Shown: positions 1-5,484, counted from the first letter of the stretch. The stretch: 6,565 nt of DNA from PALSA-660 sp036508875 (GCA_036508875.1 DATCGP010000024.1:1-6565); one strand, 5' to 3'. The notes: generated from the letters alone by a model not told the origin. Numbers and translations: made by a program.

Positions 1-134
1 CGCCGTCCGGCGCCACCGCCGCGCTCGACCCCGCATGGCTGGCAGGACAGGCCCCTTGGGAGCTCATCGCCATCGACTGCTACGACCACTACCCGATGCA
101 CTACGCCGCACTCGACGCGGCGAAGGATCTGTGA
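1..134 (+). CDS. C-terminal end of an unidentified protein (partial)
   Basis: The frame that reads from base 3 and stops at the TGA at 132-134 is open from the window edge and has G or C at nearly every third codon position, which marks it as the real coding frame. About 43 residues are visible. They include the stretch APWELIAIDCYDHYPMHYAA and end in DAAKDL. The piece is rich in aromatic, His and Asp residues (CYDHYPMHY) and looks like the last helix and strand of a soluble globular enzyme. I do not recognise the family, and the start lies outside the window. No convincing terminator follows; about 150 non-coding bases separate it from the next gene. Confidence 0.6.
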   Translation, partial: PSGATAALDPAWLAGQAPWELIAIDCYDHYPMHYAALDAAKDL

Positions 135-284
135 CCCGGGATGTGCGACAACTCGCGGGAAGCGCGCGCGGCAGCCCAGCACGGGTGGGGCGGAGCCCTT
201 TCGCCGCTTGCCGTGGTGAGCAACACTCCCGTTTCGGGGTATGACCCGAAGAGGAAGGCCGCCAACGACTCCGGGAGGTGCGCG

Positions 285-575
285 ATGGCGCGGATACACG
301 GTGCCCAGCCGTTCGAAGAGGAGCAGTACGAGCGTCACGGAGGTGTCTTCGCACCCGTGAACGGAGGGCACGAGGTCGGCTGCCAAGACGACATGTGTGC
401 GCCGGACGAACTGCCTGAGGACCCACTCAGCGACCACGGTGTCCCGGGCACGCCCGATGACCTGCCCTACGACTACGGGACCGAGACGGCGCCTGCCGCG
501 GACCAGCAGATAATCAACCCGGAACACCGGCACGCGGGTTCCGGTCCCCTCGGGGAGACACTCGACGACGCGTAG
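285..575 (+). CDS. Small acidic, lysine-free hypothetical protein (96 aa)
   Basis: I do not recognise this protein. The ATG at 285 is preceded by GGGAGGTG (273-280), a strong ribosome binding site. The same frame stays open back to an ATG at 141, but that extension has no binding site and poor coding character, so 285 is the likely start. The product has 96 residues: 21 Asp/Glu, three Arg and no Lys, with 11 prolines spread through it. It is therefore strongly negative and probably mostly disordered. It has no signal peptide or membrane segment. The only ordered-looking feature is a short HEVGCQDDMC stretch with His29, Cys33 and Cys38 (C-x4-C), which might bind metal or form a disulfide. A perfect inverted repeat starts just after the stop, so it is probably a monocistronic unit. 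Its reading frame and binding site are credible; its function is unknown. Confidence 0.62.
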   Translation: MARIHGAQPFEEEQYERHGGVFAPVNGGHEVGCQDDMCAPDELPEDPLSDHGVPGTPDDLPYDYGTETAPAADQQIINPEHRHAGSGPLGETLDDA

Positions 576-576
576 G

Positions 577-606
577 GCCGAGGTCCTCACGCGATCGGAC
601 CTCGGC
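577..606 (+). terminator. Perfect 10-bp inverted repeat, probable terminator
   Basis: GCCGAGGTCC (577-586) and GGACCTCGGC (597-606) are exact reverse complements around a 10-base loop, starting one base after the stop codon of the acidic small protein. A second small hairpin, GGCA-GGAAT-TGCC (608-620), follows at once. There is no T-run after either stem, so this would be a U-less hairpin terminator or an mRNA 3'-end stabiliser. Placement right after a stop and before the next gene favours termination. Confidence 0.6.
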
Positions 607-676
607 TGGCAGGAATTGCCCTCTGTCGCCCGGGACGCCGCCCGTCTACGCTGTGCCAGACGAGTCAAGGGGGACG

Positions 677-1699
677 GTGACGGACGAAGCGCGGACGATC
701 AGCTCCAACATGAAGGGTGCGGCTGAGACACCCGGCTCGGGCGGTTCCGTCGCGGAGTATGAGAACGTCTGGGCCACGTGGGGACGCTCAGGCGAGGACC
801 TGCCTCGGGGCATCGGCGCGGGCCTCGATGCGGCGCTCAGCAAGCAGCCGAAAGCCGCTCTATGGGCGGAGGCGCTCCTGCTGGTCGCCGGGATCACCGC
901 TCTCGACTACATGAACGGCGTCGAGATCAGCCTCTCGGTCTTCTACCTTATCCCGGTCATCTTCGCCACGTGGTTCATCTCTCGCCGGGCCGGGTTGTTC
1001 ATCGCACTCCTCAGCGTCGCGCTGTGGACCGCGTTCGATCAGATCGGCGGGTTGGGATTCTCCTCGCCCCTCATCACCTGGGAGGGGTTTGTGCACCTGA
1101 CCTTCTTCATCGTGGTCCTGCAACTCGTCCACATCATGAAGGACTCGCGGATCCGGGAGGCTGAACTCGCGCGGACCGACTCGCTGACCGGCGTGGCGAA
1201 CGGGCGCAGCTTCTCGGACCGGGCGAGGCTCGAGCTCGCGTCCATGCGGCGCAACCACCATCCGCTGACTATGGCATACATCGACCTGGACCGCTTCAAG
1301 CACATCAACGACACGTTCGGCCATACCGAAGGCGACCGTGTGCTTCGCACGGTGGCCACCGCGATCCGGTCGCGCCTTCGCGAGACGGACATCGTGGCCC
1401 GTCTGGGCGGGGACGAGTTCGGCGTGCTGTTCCCCGACACCGGACGCGACGCCGCGCCGGCCGTCCTCGCGTCGGTCAAGGACGCCGTGGCAGACGGCGT
1501 GGACGGGTCGTGGGACATCGGATGCACCATCGGAGGGGTCACGTTCGAGATGGCTCCTGAGTCGGTGGACTTCATGGTGCGCTCGGCCGACGAGCTCATG
1601 TACCGGGGGAAGCGGGCAGGGCGTGATCGGGTCGAGCATGCGGTATGGCCCGGCCTGTTCGTCGGCCACGACCGTGACGAGACGCCACCCACCTGCTGA
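677..1699 (+). CDS. Membrane-anchored GGDEF diguanylate cyclase
   Basis: This protein probably makes cyclic di-GMP from two GTP at the inner face of the membrane. Counting from the upstream in-frame GTG at 653 (348 aa), there are four hydrophobic segments at about 68-87, 91-109, 113-128 and 141-162. The first half resembles a membrane sensor module often fused to GGDEF or kinase domains (pattern D..NG.EIS.S.FYL.PV followed by W...RRAG). The GGDEF domain spans about 172-330: DSLTGVANGR near 176-185, IDLDRFKHINDTFGH at 210-224, the catalytic GGDEF at 252-256, and the product-inhibition site RETD (RxxD) at 243-246, exactly five residues before GGDEF. An active, feedback-inhibited enzyme is expected. 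No EAL domain is present. I prefer the GTG at 677 (340 aa) because AAGGGGG lies at 667-673; the GTG at 653 has no binding site and would overlap a possible -10 box (TACGCT, 647-652). The ligand sensed is unknown. Confidence 0.9.
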   Translation: MTDEARTISSNMKGAAETPGSGGSVAEYENVWATWGRSGEDLPRGIGAGLDAALSKQPKAALWAEALLLVAGITALDYMNGVEISLSVFYLIPVIFATWFISRRAGLFIALLSVALWTAFDQIGGLGFSSPLITWEGFVHLTFFIVVLQLVHIMKDSRIREAELARTDSLTGVANGRSFSDRARLELASMRRNHHPLTMAYIDLDRFKHINDTFGHTEGDRVLRTVATAIRSRLRETDIVARLGGDEFGVLFPDTGRDAAPAVLASVKDAVADGVDGSWDIGCTIGGVTFEMAPESVDFMVRSADELMYRGKRAGRDRVEHAVWPGLFVGHDRDETPPTC

Positions 1700-1711
1700 T
1701 CGGAGAGAATC

Positions 1712-1927
1712 GTGGACGTAGCGACCTTCGAGCTCTACGCGATCATCGTCTTCGGGGTCCTGCTGTGGCTGGCCATCGTGTTCCAGGCGCTGACGGGGTT
1801 GCGCATCGTGAAGTTCAAGGGTCCGCTGCACTGGCGAGTGCACCGAGTGGTCGCATACCTGCTGGTCGTAGCGGGGCCGATCCACGGCCTCTTCGCCCTC
1901 GGGCACGTCGCCTTCGGCTGGTTCTGA
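1712..1927 (+). CDS. Small two-helix membrane protein with His-x13-His
   Basis: This 71-residue protein starts at a GTG 12 bases after the diguanylate cyclase stop, with GGAGAG (1702-1707) as its binding site, so the two are probably co-transcribed. It has two membrane helices, about residues 6-29 and 43-63, joined by a short basic turn (RIVKFKGPLHWR). Four histidines sit at 40, 44, 58 and 65. His44 and His58 lie in the second helix 14 positions apart, the spacing that the paired haem ligands have within one helix of b-type cytochromes. A haem-binding, membrane redox role, perhaps as a homodimeric four-helix bundle, is therefore possible. This is inference; the protein could equally be a small accessory subunit of the neighbouring cyclase. 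I do not recognise a named family. The coding call is supported by the start context and the amphipathic, non-random composition. Confidence 0.68.
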   Translation: MDVATFELYAIIVFGVLLWLAIVFQALTGLRIVKFKGPLHWRVHRVVAYLLVVAGPIHGLFALGHVAFGWF

Positions 1928-1977
1928 CCCAGCCCCATTCGGCCTCTGCGACGGCTCCGCGCGCGAGGCGCAACGGC

Positions 1978-1983
1978 TACAAT
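1978..1983 (+). promoter_or_regulatory. Candidate -10 box for the purine operon
   Basis: TACAAT matches the bacterial -10 consensus at five of six positions and is the best candidate in the 136-base gap before purC. It would start transcription near 1990, giving a leader of about 75 bases. No good -35 hexamer is visible at the usual distance, which is not rare in GC-rich bacteria. A weak GCCTC/GAGGC repeat (1942-1969) upstream could end the preceding transcript. A small hairpin GGCAC-CGCGCC-GTGCC (1984-1999) lies at the start of the presumed leader. I see no purine riboswitch and no recognisable PurR-type operator. Confidence 0.4.
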
Positions 1984-2044
1984 GGCACCGCGCCGTGCCT
2001 TGCCGGATGTGCCGGAAGACGCGGCGACCTTTCACACACCACCT

Positions 2045-2058
2045 AAGAGGCAGAGGGA
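2045..2058 (+). promoter_or_regulatory. Ribosome binding site deciding the purC TTG start
   Basis: AAGAGG (2045-2050) and GAGGGA (2053-2058) form a purine-rich stretch ending five bases before the TTG at 2064. This supports the TTG as the purC start over the in-frame GTG at 1995, which would add 23 Arg/His/Cys-rich residues foreign to the family and has no binding site. Confidence 0.5.
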
Positions 2059-2063
2059 CCGAC

Positions 2064-2951
2064 TTGAACGAGCCGATCGACATCCGGCCGGACGCACGCG
2101 GCAAAGTCCGCGACATCTACGATCTCGGGGGCCGGCTCCTCCTCGTGGCCACCGACCGGCTCAGCGCATTCGACGTGGTGCTTCCCGACCCGATCCCGTT
2201 CAAGGGTGAAGTGCTGACGAAGCTCTCGCTGTACTGGTTCGACCTTCTGTCTGACGTCGTCCCGAACCACCTCATCTCGGCCGACGTCGCCGATCTTCCC
2301 GACGAGTTCGCAAAGCACGCCGACTGGCTCGCGGGCCGGTTCATGCTCGTCAGGAAGGCGACCGTCTTCCCGATCGAGTGCATCGTCCGCGGCTATCTCG
2401 CGGGCAGCGGCTGGGCGGAGTACGAGCGCGCCGGAACAGTGTGCGGTATGCGCCTCCCGGCCGGGCTCGTGGAATCGAGCCGGCTTCCGCAGCCGATGTT
2501 CACTCCGTCGACGAAGGCGGAGCTGGGCACGCATGACGAGAACATCTCGGTGCACCGCATGTTCGAGCTTGTCGGGCAGGAGCACGGCTCGGCGCTCCTG
2601 GAGTCCTCCGTCGCGCTGTACTCCGCGGCGCGCGACCATGCGGCCTCCCGCGGCATCATCATCGCCGACACCAAGTTCGAGTTCGGCCTCATCGACGGGG
2701 TCGTCACGCTCGTCGACGAGGTCCTGACGCCGGATTCCTCGCGGTTCTGGCCGGCAGCGACCTACGAGCCCGGCCACGGCCAGCCTTCGTTCGACAAGCA
2801 GTACGTGCGCGATTGGCTCGTAGCATCGGGATGGGACAAGACCCCACCCGCACCCGCACTTCCCGCTGACGTGATCGCGAAGACCAGCGAGACCTACATC
2901 AAGGCGTACGAGCTGATCACCGGCCGCGCCTTCGAACCGGAACGAGGCTGA
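2064..2951 (+). CDS. purC: Phosphoribosylaminoimidazole-succinocarboxamide (SAICAR) synthase
   Basis: This cytosolic enzyme joins CAIR and L-aspartate, using ATP, to form SAICAR in de novo IMP synthesis. With the TTG start it has 295 residues, the usual length of the longer PurC type. The N-terminal ATP-grasp-like part shows GKVRDIYDLG (13-22) and LLVATDRLSAFDVVLPDPIP (26-45). The first family signature, FPIECIVRGYLAGSGW, lies at 102-117, and the second, IIADTKFEFG, at 199-208, followed by VDEVLTPDSSRFWP (217-230), all intact. The segment FTPSTKAELGTHDENIS (146-162) fits the substrate-binding region. TTG is an inefficient initiator, so translation may be set low or be regulated. It heads the purine operon: orfA starts six bases after its TGA. 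A candidate -10 box lies about 80 bases upstream. The assignment is essentially certain; only the start codon carries some doubt. Confidence 0.97.
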   Translation: MNEPIDIRPDARGKVRDIYDLGGRLLLVATDRLSAFDVVLPDPIPFKGEVLTKLSLYWFDLLSDVVPNHLISADVADLPDEFAKHADWLAGRFMLVRKATVFPIECIVRGYLAGSGWAEYERAGTVCGMRLPAGLVESSRLPQPMFTPSTKAELGTHDENISVHRMFELVGQEHGSALLESSVALYSAARDHAASRGIIIADTKFEFGLIDGVVTLVDEVLTPDSSRFWPAATYEPGHGQPSFDKQYVRDWLVASGWDKTPPAPALPADVIAKTSETYIKAYELITGRAFEPERG

Positions 2952-2957
2952 CACCAG

Positions 2958-3683
2958 ATGGCGCAACGCAGTCCGTACAACGATCGCTATAAGACCGACC
3001 AGAAGGGCAAGACGCGAAGGAGCGCCTCGGCAGCGAAGCCCAAGCGCGCGACCGCGGACCTGACGCCTGGAGAGTCGAAGAAGCCCGAGAAGAAGACGTC
3101 GGCCTGGAGGCGTGCGAAGACAGCCTCAGGGTCGAGTTCGAAGTCGTCGTCGAAGTCCTCTTCGGACTCGAAGTCACTGCTGCGTCAGGTCGAGAGCGCT
3201 CCTCACATGAAGGAGCTGCGGCGCATCTGGTGGTGGCTGTGGGGCGGCGCCGTGGTCATGGCGGTCGGACTGTGGTTGCTGCAGGAGGCCGCGCGCAACG
3301 CGAGTGTCGCGGCGACGACAGCCGCCTCGGCGGTCCTGACCGCCACGACGGCGACGGTGGAAGCCGCGGCGAGCGCGGCGGAGTCGCCGTACGGGCCGTT
3401 CCTGCTGATAGGTTGGGCGTTGTGGTTGGCTCTCATGGCCGGCGCCTTCTACCTGGAGTTCGTCCCGATCCGCAAGGAGCGCGCGAGAGTGATGGAGGCG
3501 GCGCGCGGCGGATCGAAGTCGTCGAAGTCCGCCACGTCCGCGAAGGCGGGCAAGGCGGGCAAGGCCGCCGAGGCGGACGGCGCCGAGTCGGCTGCCAAGG
3601 TGAAGCCCAAGGGCAGGTCGAAGGCGAAGGCCCCCGACCAGTCGCCCGAAGGTGATGACACCGAGTCGAAGGACGCCGAGTGA
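2958..3683 (+). CDS. Two-TM membrane protein with Lys/Ser/Ala-rich tails (orfA)
   Basis: I do not recognise this 241-residue protein. It begins at ATG 2958, six bases after the purC stop, with GAGG (2944-2947) upstream. Residues 1-88 are hydrophilic and basic, with a Ser/Lys run at about 57-73. A Trp-rich first membrane helix spans about 89-109 (RRIWWWLWGG...). A 35-residue Ala/Thr-rich segment with hardly any charge follows (110-143), then a second helix (about 145-168). The end is a long charged tail (169-241) with AKAGKAGKAA and KPKGRSKAKA stretches like the tails of histone-H1-like proteins. Positive residues flank both helices on their tail sides (ELRR, PIRKERAR), so by the positive-inside rule both tails should be cytoplasmic and the Ala/Thr segment outside. 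Placement within a purC-purS-purQ-purL operon predicts co-expression with purine enzymes; any direct role is unproven. Third-position GC is as high as in the neighbours, so it is a real gene and not a recent import. Confidence 0.85.
   Translation: MAQRSPYNDRYKTDQKGKTRRSASAAKPKRATADLTPGESKKPEKKTSAWRRAKTASGSSSKSSSKSSSDSKSLLRQVESAPHMKELRRIWWWLWGGAVVMAVGLWLLQEAARNASVAATTAASAVLTATTATVEAAASAAESPYGPFLLIGWALWLALMAGAFYLEFVPIRKERARVMEAARGGSKSSKSATSAKAGKAGKAAEADGAESAAKVKPKGRSKAKAPDQSPEGDDTESKDAE
3138..3175 (+). repeat. Short TCGAAGTC repeats coding Ser-Lys runs
   Basis: The octamer TCGAAGTC occurs at 3138-3145, 3150-3157 and 3168-3175, and again at 3513-3520 and 3522-3529 in the second tail of the same gene. 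Each copy encodes Ser-Lys-Ser. The repeats reflect low-complexity coding sequence and look prone to slippage; I see no sign of a separate DNA function. Confidence 0.5.
3543..3569 (+). repeat. 9-bp tandem repeat coding Lys-Ala-Gly units
   Basis: AAGGCGGGC is repeated exactly at 3543-3551 and 3552-3560, followed by a degenerate third unit, AAGGCCGCC (3561-3569). It encodes KAGKAGKAA in the C-terminal tail of orfA. Unit length is a multiple of three, so gain or loss of copies would keep the reading frame. Confidence 0.6.
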
Positions 3684-4081
3684 CCGCGAGCGCGAAGCCG
3701 GCCGGGGACCGTTCCCGGATGTTCTGGACGTTCCGTGTCCTTGAGACGGGCCTGCTGCTGACCGCTTTGGTCGGGCTCGCAGTGTTCGCGTGGAGCATCG
3801 TCGACGTCGTCCGCATCGAGACCGCCGCGGTGGCCACGACCGCCCCGGCGGCCGTGCAGGAGATGCCCCCAGGCGCATGGCCAGGCATCTTCCTGTTCTT
3901 CGGCAGTCTGCTCGTGCTGCAGCCGGTGCGCGGCATACTGGTGCGGTACCGCCGGGACGATGGAACGCAGCGCGACGCGGCGACCGACGCGGCGGCCAAG
4001 GCGACAGCCGAGGCCCTCGCCGTCCTCGAAGACGATCCTGAGCTCGTGGACGACACCACGGGCCCTCAAGCGGAAGGGTAG
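3680..4081 (+). CDS. Two-TM membrane protein (orfB)
   Basis: This unrecognised 133-residue protein starts at a GTG overlapping the orfA stop by four bases (GTGA), with AAGGA (3669-3673) six bases upstream, so the pair is probably translationally coupled. A short polar N-terminus precedes a membrane helix at about 23-44, then an Ala/Thr/Pro-rich outside segment (45-66), a second helix (67-88), and a cytoplasmic tail beginning VRYRRDD and ending acidic (LEDDPELVDD). Topology matches orfA: two helices, an uncharged Ala/Thr loop between them and a charged tail. Both loops contain a V/A-A-T-T-A-x-x-A-V stretch (VATTAPAAV at 51-59 here, AATTAASAV in orfA) and an E-x-P-x-G motif just before the second helix (EMPPG at 61-65; ESPYG in orfA). 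The tail of orfB is Ala-rich and acidic where that of orfA is basic. The purS start follows ten bases after its stop. A later ATG at 3719 is possible but has a weaker ribosome binding site. Confidence 0.8.
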   Translation: MTASAKPAGDRSRMFWTFRVLETGLLLTALVGLAVFAWSIVDVVRIETAAVATTAPAAVQEMPPGAWPGIFLFFGSLLVLQPVRGILVRYRRDDGTQRDAATDAAAKATAEALAVLEDDPELVDDTTGPQAEG

Positions 4082-4091
4082 GAGCGACGTC

Positions 4092-4349
4092 ATGGCCCAC
4101 TACGAGATCTTCGTGACCTACAAGAGGGGCATCTTCGACCCGCCCGGCGCCACCGCGGCCCGCGCGCTCGACAGCCTCGGCTACGCAGAGGTCGAGAGCG
4201 TCAAGATCGGCAAGTACATCCGGCTCGAGGTCGCTGACGGGCCCGACGAGCTGACCCGCGTCCGCGAGATGTGCGACAAGCTGCTCGCGAACCCGGTGAT
4301 CGAGGACTATCGGATCGTCGAGGCGGAAGGCCCGGTGAGCGCCGGATGA
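4092..4349 (+). CDS. purS: Phosphoribosylformylglycinamidine (FGAM) synthase subunit PurS
   Basis: PurS is the small structural subunit of the three-part FGAM synthase. It forms a dimer that bridges PurQ and PurL and is needed for ammonia transfer from the glutaminase to the synthetase. The product is 85 residues, normal for the family (about 80). Typical features are the first strand HYEIFVTYKRGIFDPPG (3-19), SLGYAEVESVKIGKYIRLEV (28-47), and the C-terminal MCDKLLANPVIEDYRI (60-75). The ATG has GGAG (4081-4084) seven bases upstream. Its stop overlaps the purQ start (ATGA at 4346-4349), consistent with coupled, equal synthesis of the two subunits. Identification is firm. Confidence 0.96.
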   Translation: MAHYEIFVTYKRGIFDPPGATAARALDSLGYAEVESVKIGKYIRLEVADGPDELTRVREMCDKLLANPVIEDYRIVEAEGPVSAG

Positions 4350-5038
4350 GGTTCGGTGTCGTCCGTTTCCCCGGATCCAACTGCGAGCAGGACGTCGTCA
4401 TCGCGGCCCGATACCTGGGCTTCGACGTGGGCTACGTGTGGCACGGCGACACGGACCTCGCGGGCTTCGACGCGATCGTGCTCCCTGGTGGGTTCTCCTA
4501 CGGGGACTACATCCGGACCGGCGCGGTAGCCCGGTTCTCGCCGGTGATGGCCGAGGTCGTCCGCTTCGCCGAGCGCGGCGGGCCGGTCCTGGGCATCTGC
4601 AACGGGTTCCAGATATTGACCGAGGCGCACATGCTGCCCGGCGCGATGCTGCGTAACCGCGGGCTGAAGTTCATCTGCGAGACGGTGCCGCTGCGCGTGG
4701 AGCCGAGCGTGTGCCAGTGGGTGGGCGTGCCCGCGGGCACCGTCGTGCGCATCCCGATCAACCACAACGAGGGCAACTACACCGTCGATGCTGAGACGCT
4801 CGCGCGGCTCGAGGCCGGTGGCCAGGTGGTCCTGCGCTACTGCGAGCCGGACGGTACCCGCGCGCCCGGTGGCAGCGCCCCCAACGGTGCGTTCGACGAC
4901 ATCGCCGGCATCTGCAACGAGCGCGGCAACGTGTTCGGGCTCATGCCGCACCCGGAGCGTGTGGTCGACCCCGAGGCGAACGGCACCGACGGCCAGTCCT
5001 TCTTCAGGGCCATCGTCGAGCGAATGGCGGCGGTGTAG
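4346..5038 (+). CDS. purQ: FGAM synthase glutaminase subunit PurQ
   Basis: PurQ is the class I glutamine amidotransferase subunit. It hydrolyses glutamine and passes ammonia to PurL, which converts FGAR to FGAM with ATP. It has 230 residues, the normal length. The N-terminus MRFGVVRFPGSNCEQD is typical, as is LPGGFSYGDYIRTGA (46-60). The nucleophile is Cys85 in GICNGFQ (83-89), and the remaining triad residues are His202 and Glu204 in MPHPER (200-205). INHNEGNY (138-145) is also conserved. All catalytic residues are present. It starts in a four-base ATGA overlap with purS. The membrane-protein gene orfC starts two bases after its TAG, so it separates purQ from purL, which are usually adjacent in Gram-positive purine operons. 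Confidence 0.97.
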   Translation: MRFGVVRFPGSNCEQDVVIAARYLGFDVGYVWHGDTDLAGFDAIVLPGGFSYGDYIRTGAVARFSPVMAEVVRFAERGGPVLGICNGFQILTEAHMLPGAMLRNRGLKFICETVPLRVEPSVCQWVGVPAGTVVRIPINHNEGNYTVDAETLARLEAGGQVVLRYCEPDGTRAPGGSAPNGAFDDIAGICNERGNVFGLMPHPERVVDPEANGTDGQSFFRAIVERMAAV

Positions 5039-5040
5039 CG

Positions 5041-5484
5041 GTGATCGCGACCGTCTCGCTCAACGATCCGATCCGGCTGGCGATCGTCGCCCTCGGGATC
5101 CTGATCTGGGCGTTCGCCGGTTTCGTCGCGTTCAACTCGCTGCAGAGGCGCAACACCGACTACGCCGGCGTCTTCGAGGGCCGCTGGTTCTACGCGGTGC
5201 CCCAGGCTGCCTTCGTCGTGGCGTTCATCGTTTGGCAGATACCTCTCATCTCCGAGCGGCTCCCGTGGATGCACAACTTCTACGTCGTGCTCCCGGTCAT
5301 CCTCGCGCAGCAGATGGGATACCTGCTGCGCGTCGTCTTCCCCACCAGCAAGCGTCTCGAGAAACGCCTCGATGCGGAGTGCGCCGCGATCCGTCACTCG
5401 GAGGCCGAGGAAGCCACGCGCCCGACGCAGGCGCCCGCTCCCCTGGACGACTCGTTCTTCGATCCCGACGACCCCGACGCCTGA
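5041..5484 (+). CDS. Three-TM membrane protein of unknown function (orfC)
   Basis: I do not recognise this 147-residue protein. It starts at GTG 5041, two bases after the purQ stop; the binding site is weak (a GGCGGCGG run), so translation may depend on ribosomes finishing purQ. Three hydrophobic segments are visible: about 10-31, 48-70 and 78-100. Between the first two is a basic turn (LQRRNTDYAGVFEGRWFY); after the third is a basic stretch (TSKRLEKRLDAE). The remaining tail is cytoplasmic by the positive-inside rule and ends Pro- and Asp-rich (DDSFFDPDDPDA). No signal peptide, catalytic motif or transporter signature stands out. It ends 33 bases before purL with no terminator, so it should be co-transcribed with purQ and purL. 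A transporter subunit, membrane anchor or regulator are all open possibilities. Confidence 0.82.
   Translation: MIATVSLNDPIRLAIVALGILIWAFAGFVAFNSLQRRNTDYAGVFEGRWFYAVPQAAFVVAFIVWQIPLISERLPWMHNFYVVLPVILAQQMGYLLRVVFPTSKRLEKRLDAECAAIRHSEAEEATRPTQAPAPLDDSFFDPDDPDA

Noticed and set aside
231..245. GTTTCGGGGTATG, resembling parts of a stress sigma factor promoter (GTTT ... GGGTAT)
   Set aside because: The two elements are almost touching instead of about 14-16 bases apart, and no other -35 element is found at the right distance.
141..284. N-terminal extension of the acidic small protein to an ATG at 141
   Set aside because: The extension lacks a ribosome binding site and has mixed third positions, while the ATG at 285 follows GGGAGGTG.
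1984..2063. Possible purine riboswitch in the purC leader
   Set aside because: The leader has one short hairpin but no three-way junction or conserved loop sequences of the purine or PRPP riboswitches.
860..2116. 418-residue open frame on the minus strand
   Set aside because: It lies opposite the diguanylate cyclase and the small membrane protein, crosses gene boundaries and the intergenic gap, and its protein is a low-information Arg/Asp/Glu/Pro-rich shadow typical of GC-rich DNA.
2043..2966. 307-residue open frame on the minus strand opposite purC
   Set aside because: It mirrors purC almost exactly; purC has both family signatures, so the reverse frame is an artefact of GC-rich third positions.
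3174..4100. 308-residue open frame on the minus strand opposite orfA and orfB
   Set aside because: It is Arg/Gly/Pro-rich with no domain pattern and no ribosome binding site that I can see, while the + strand frames have good start contexts, membrane helices and tight operon spacing.
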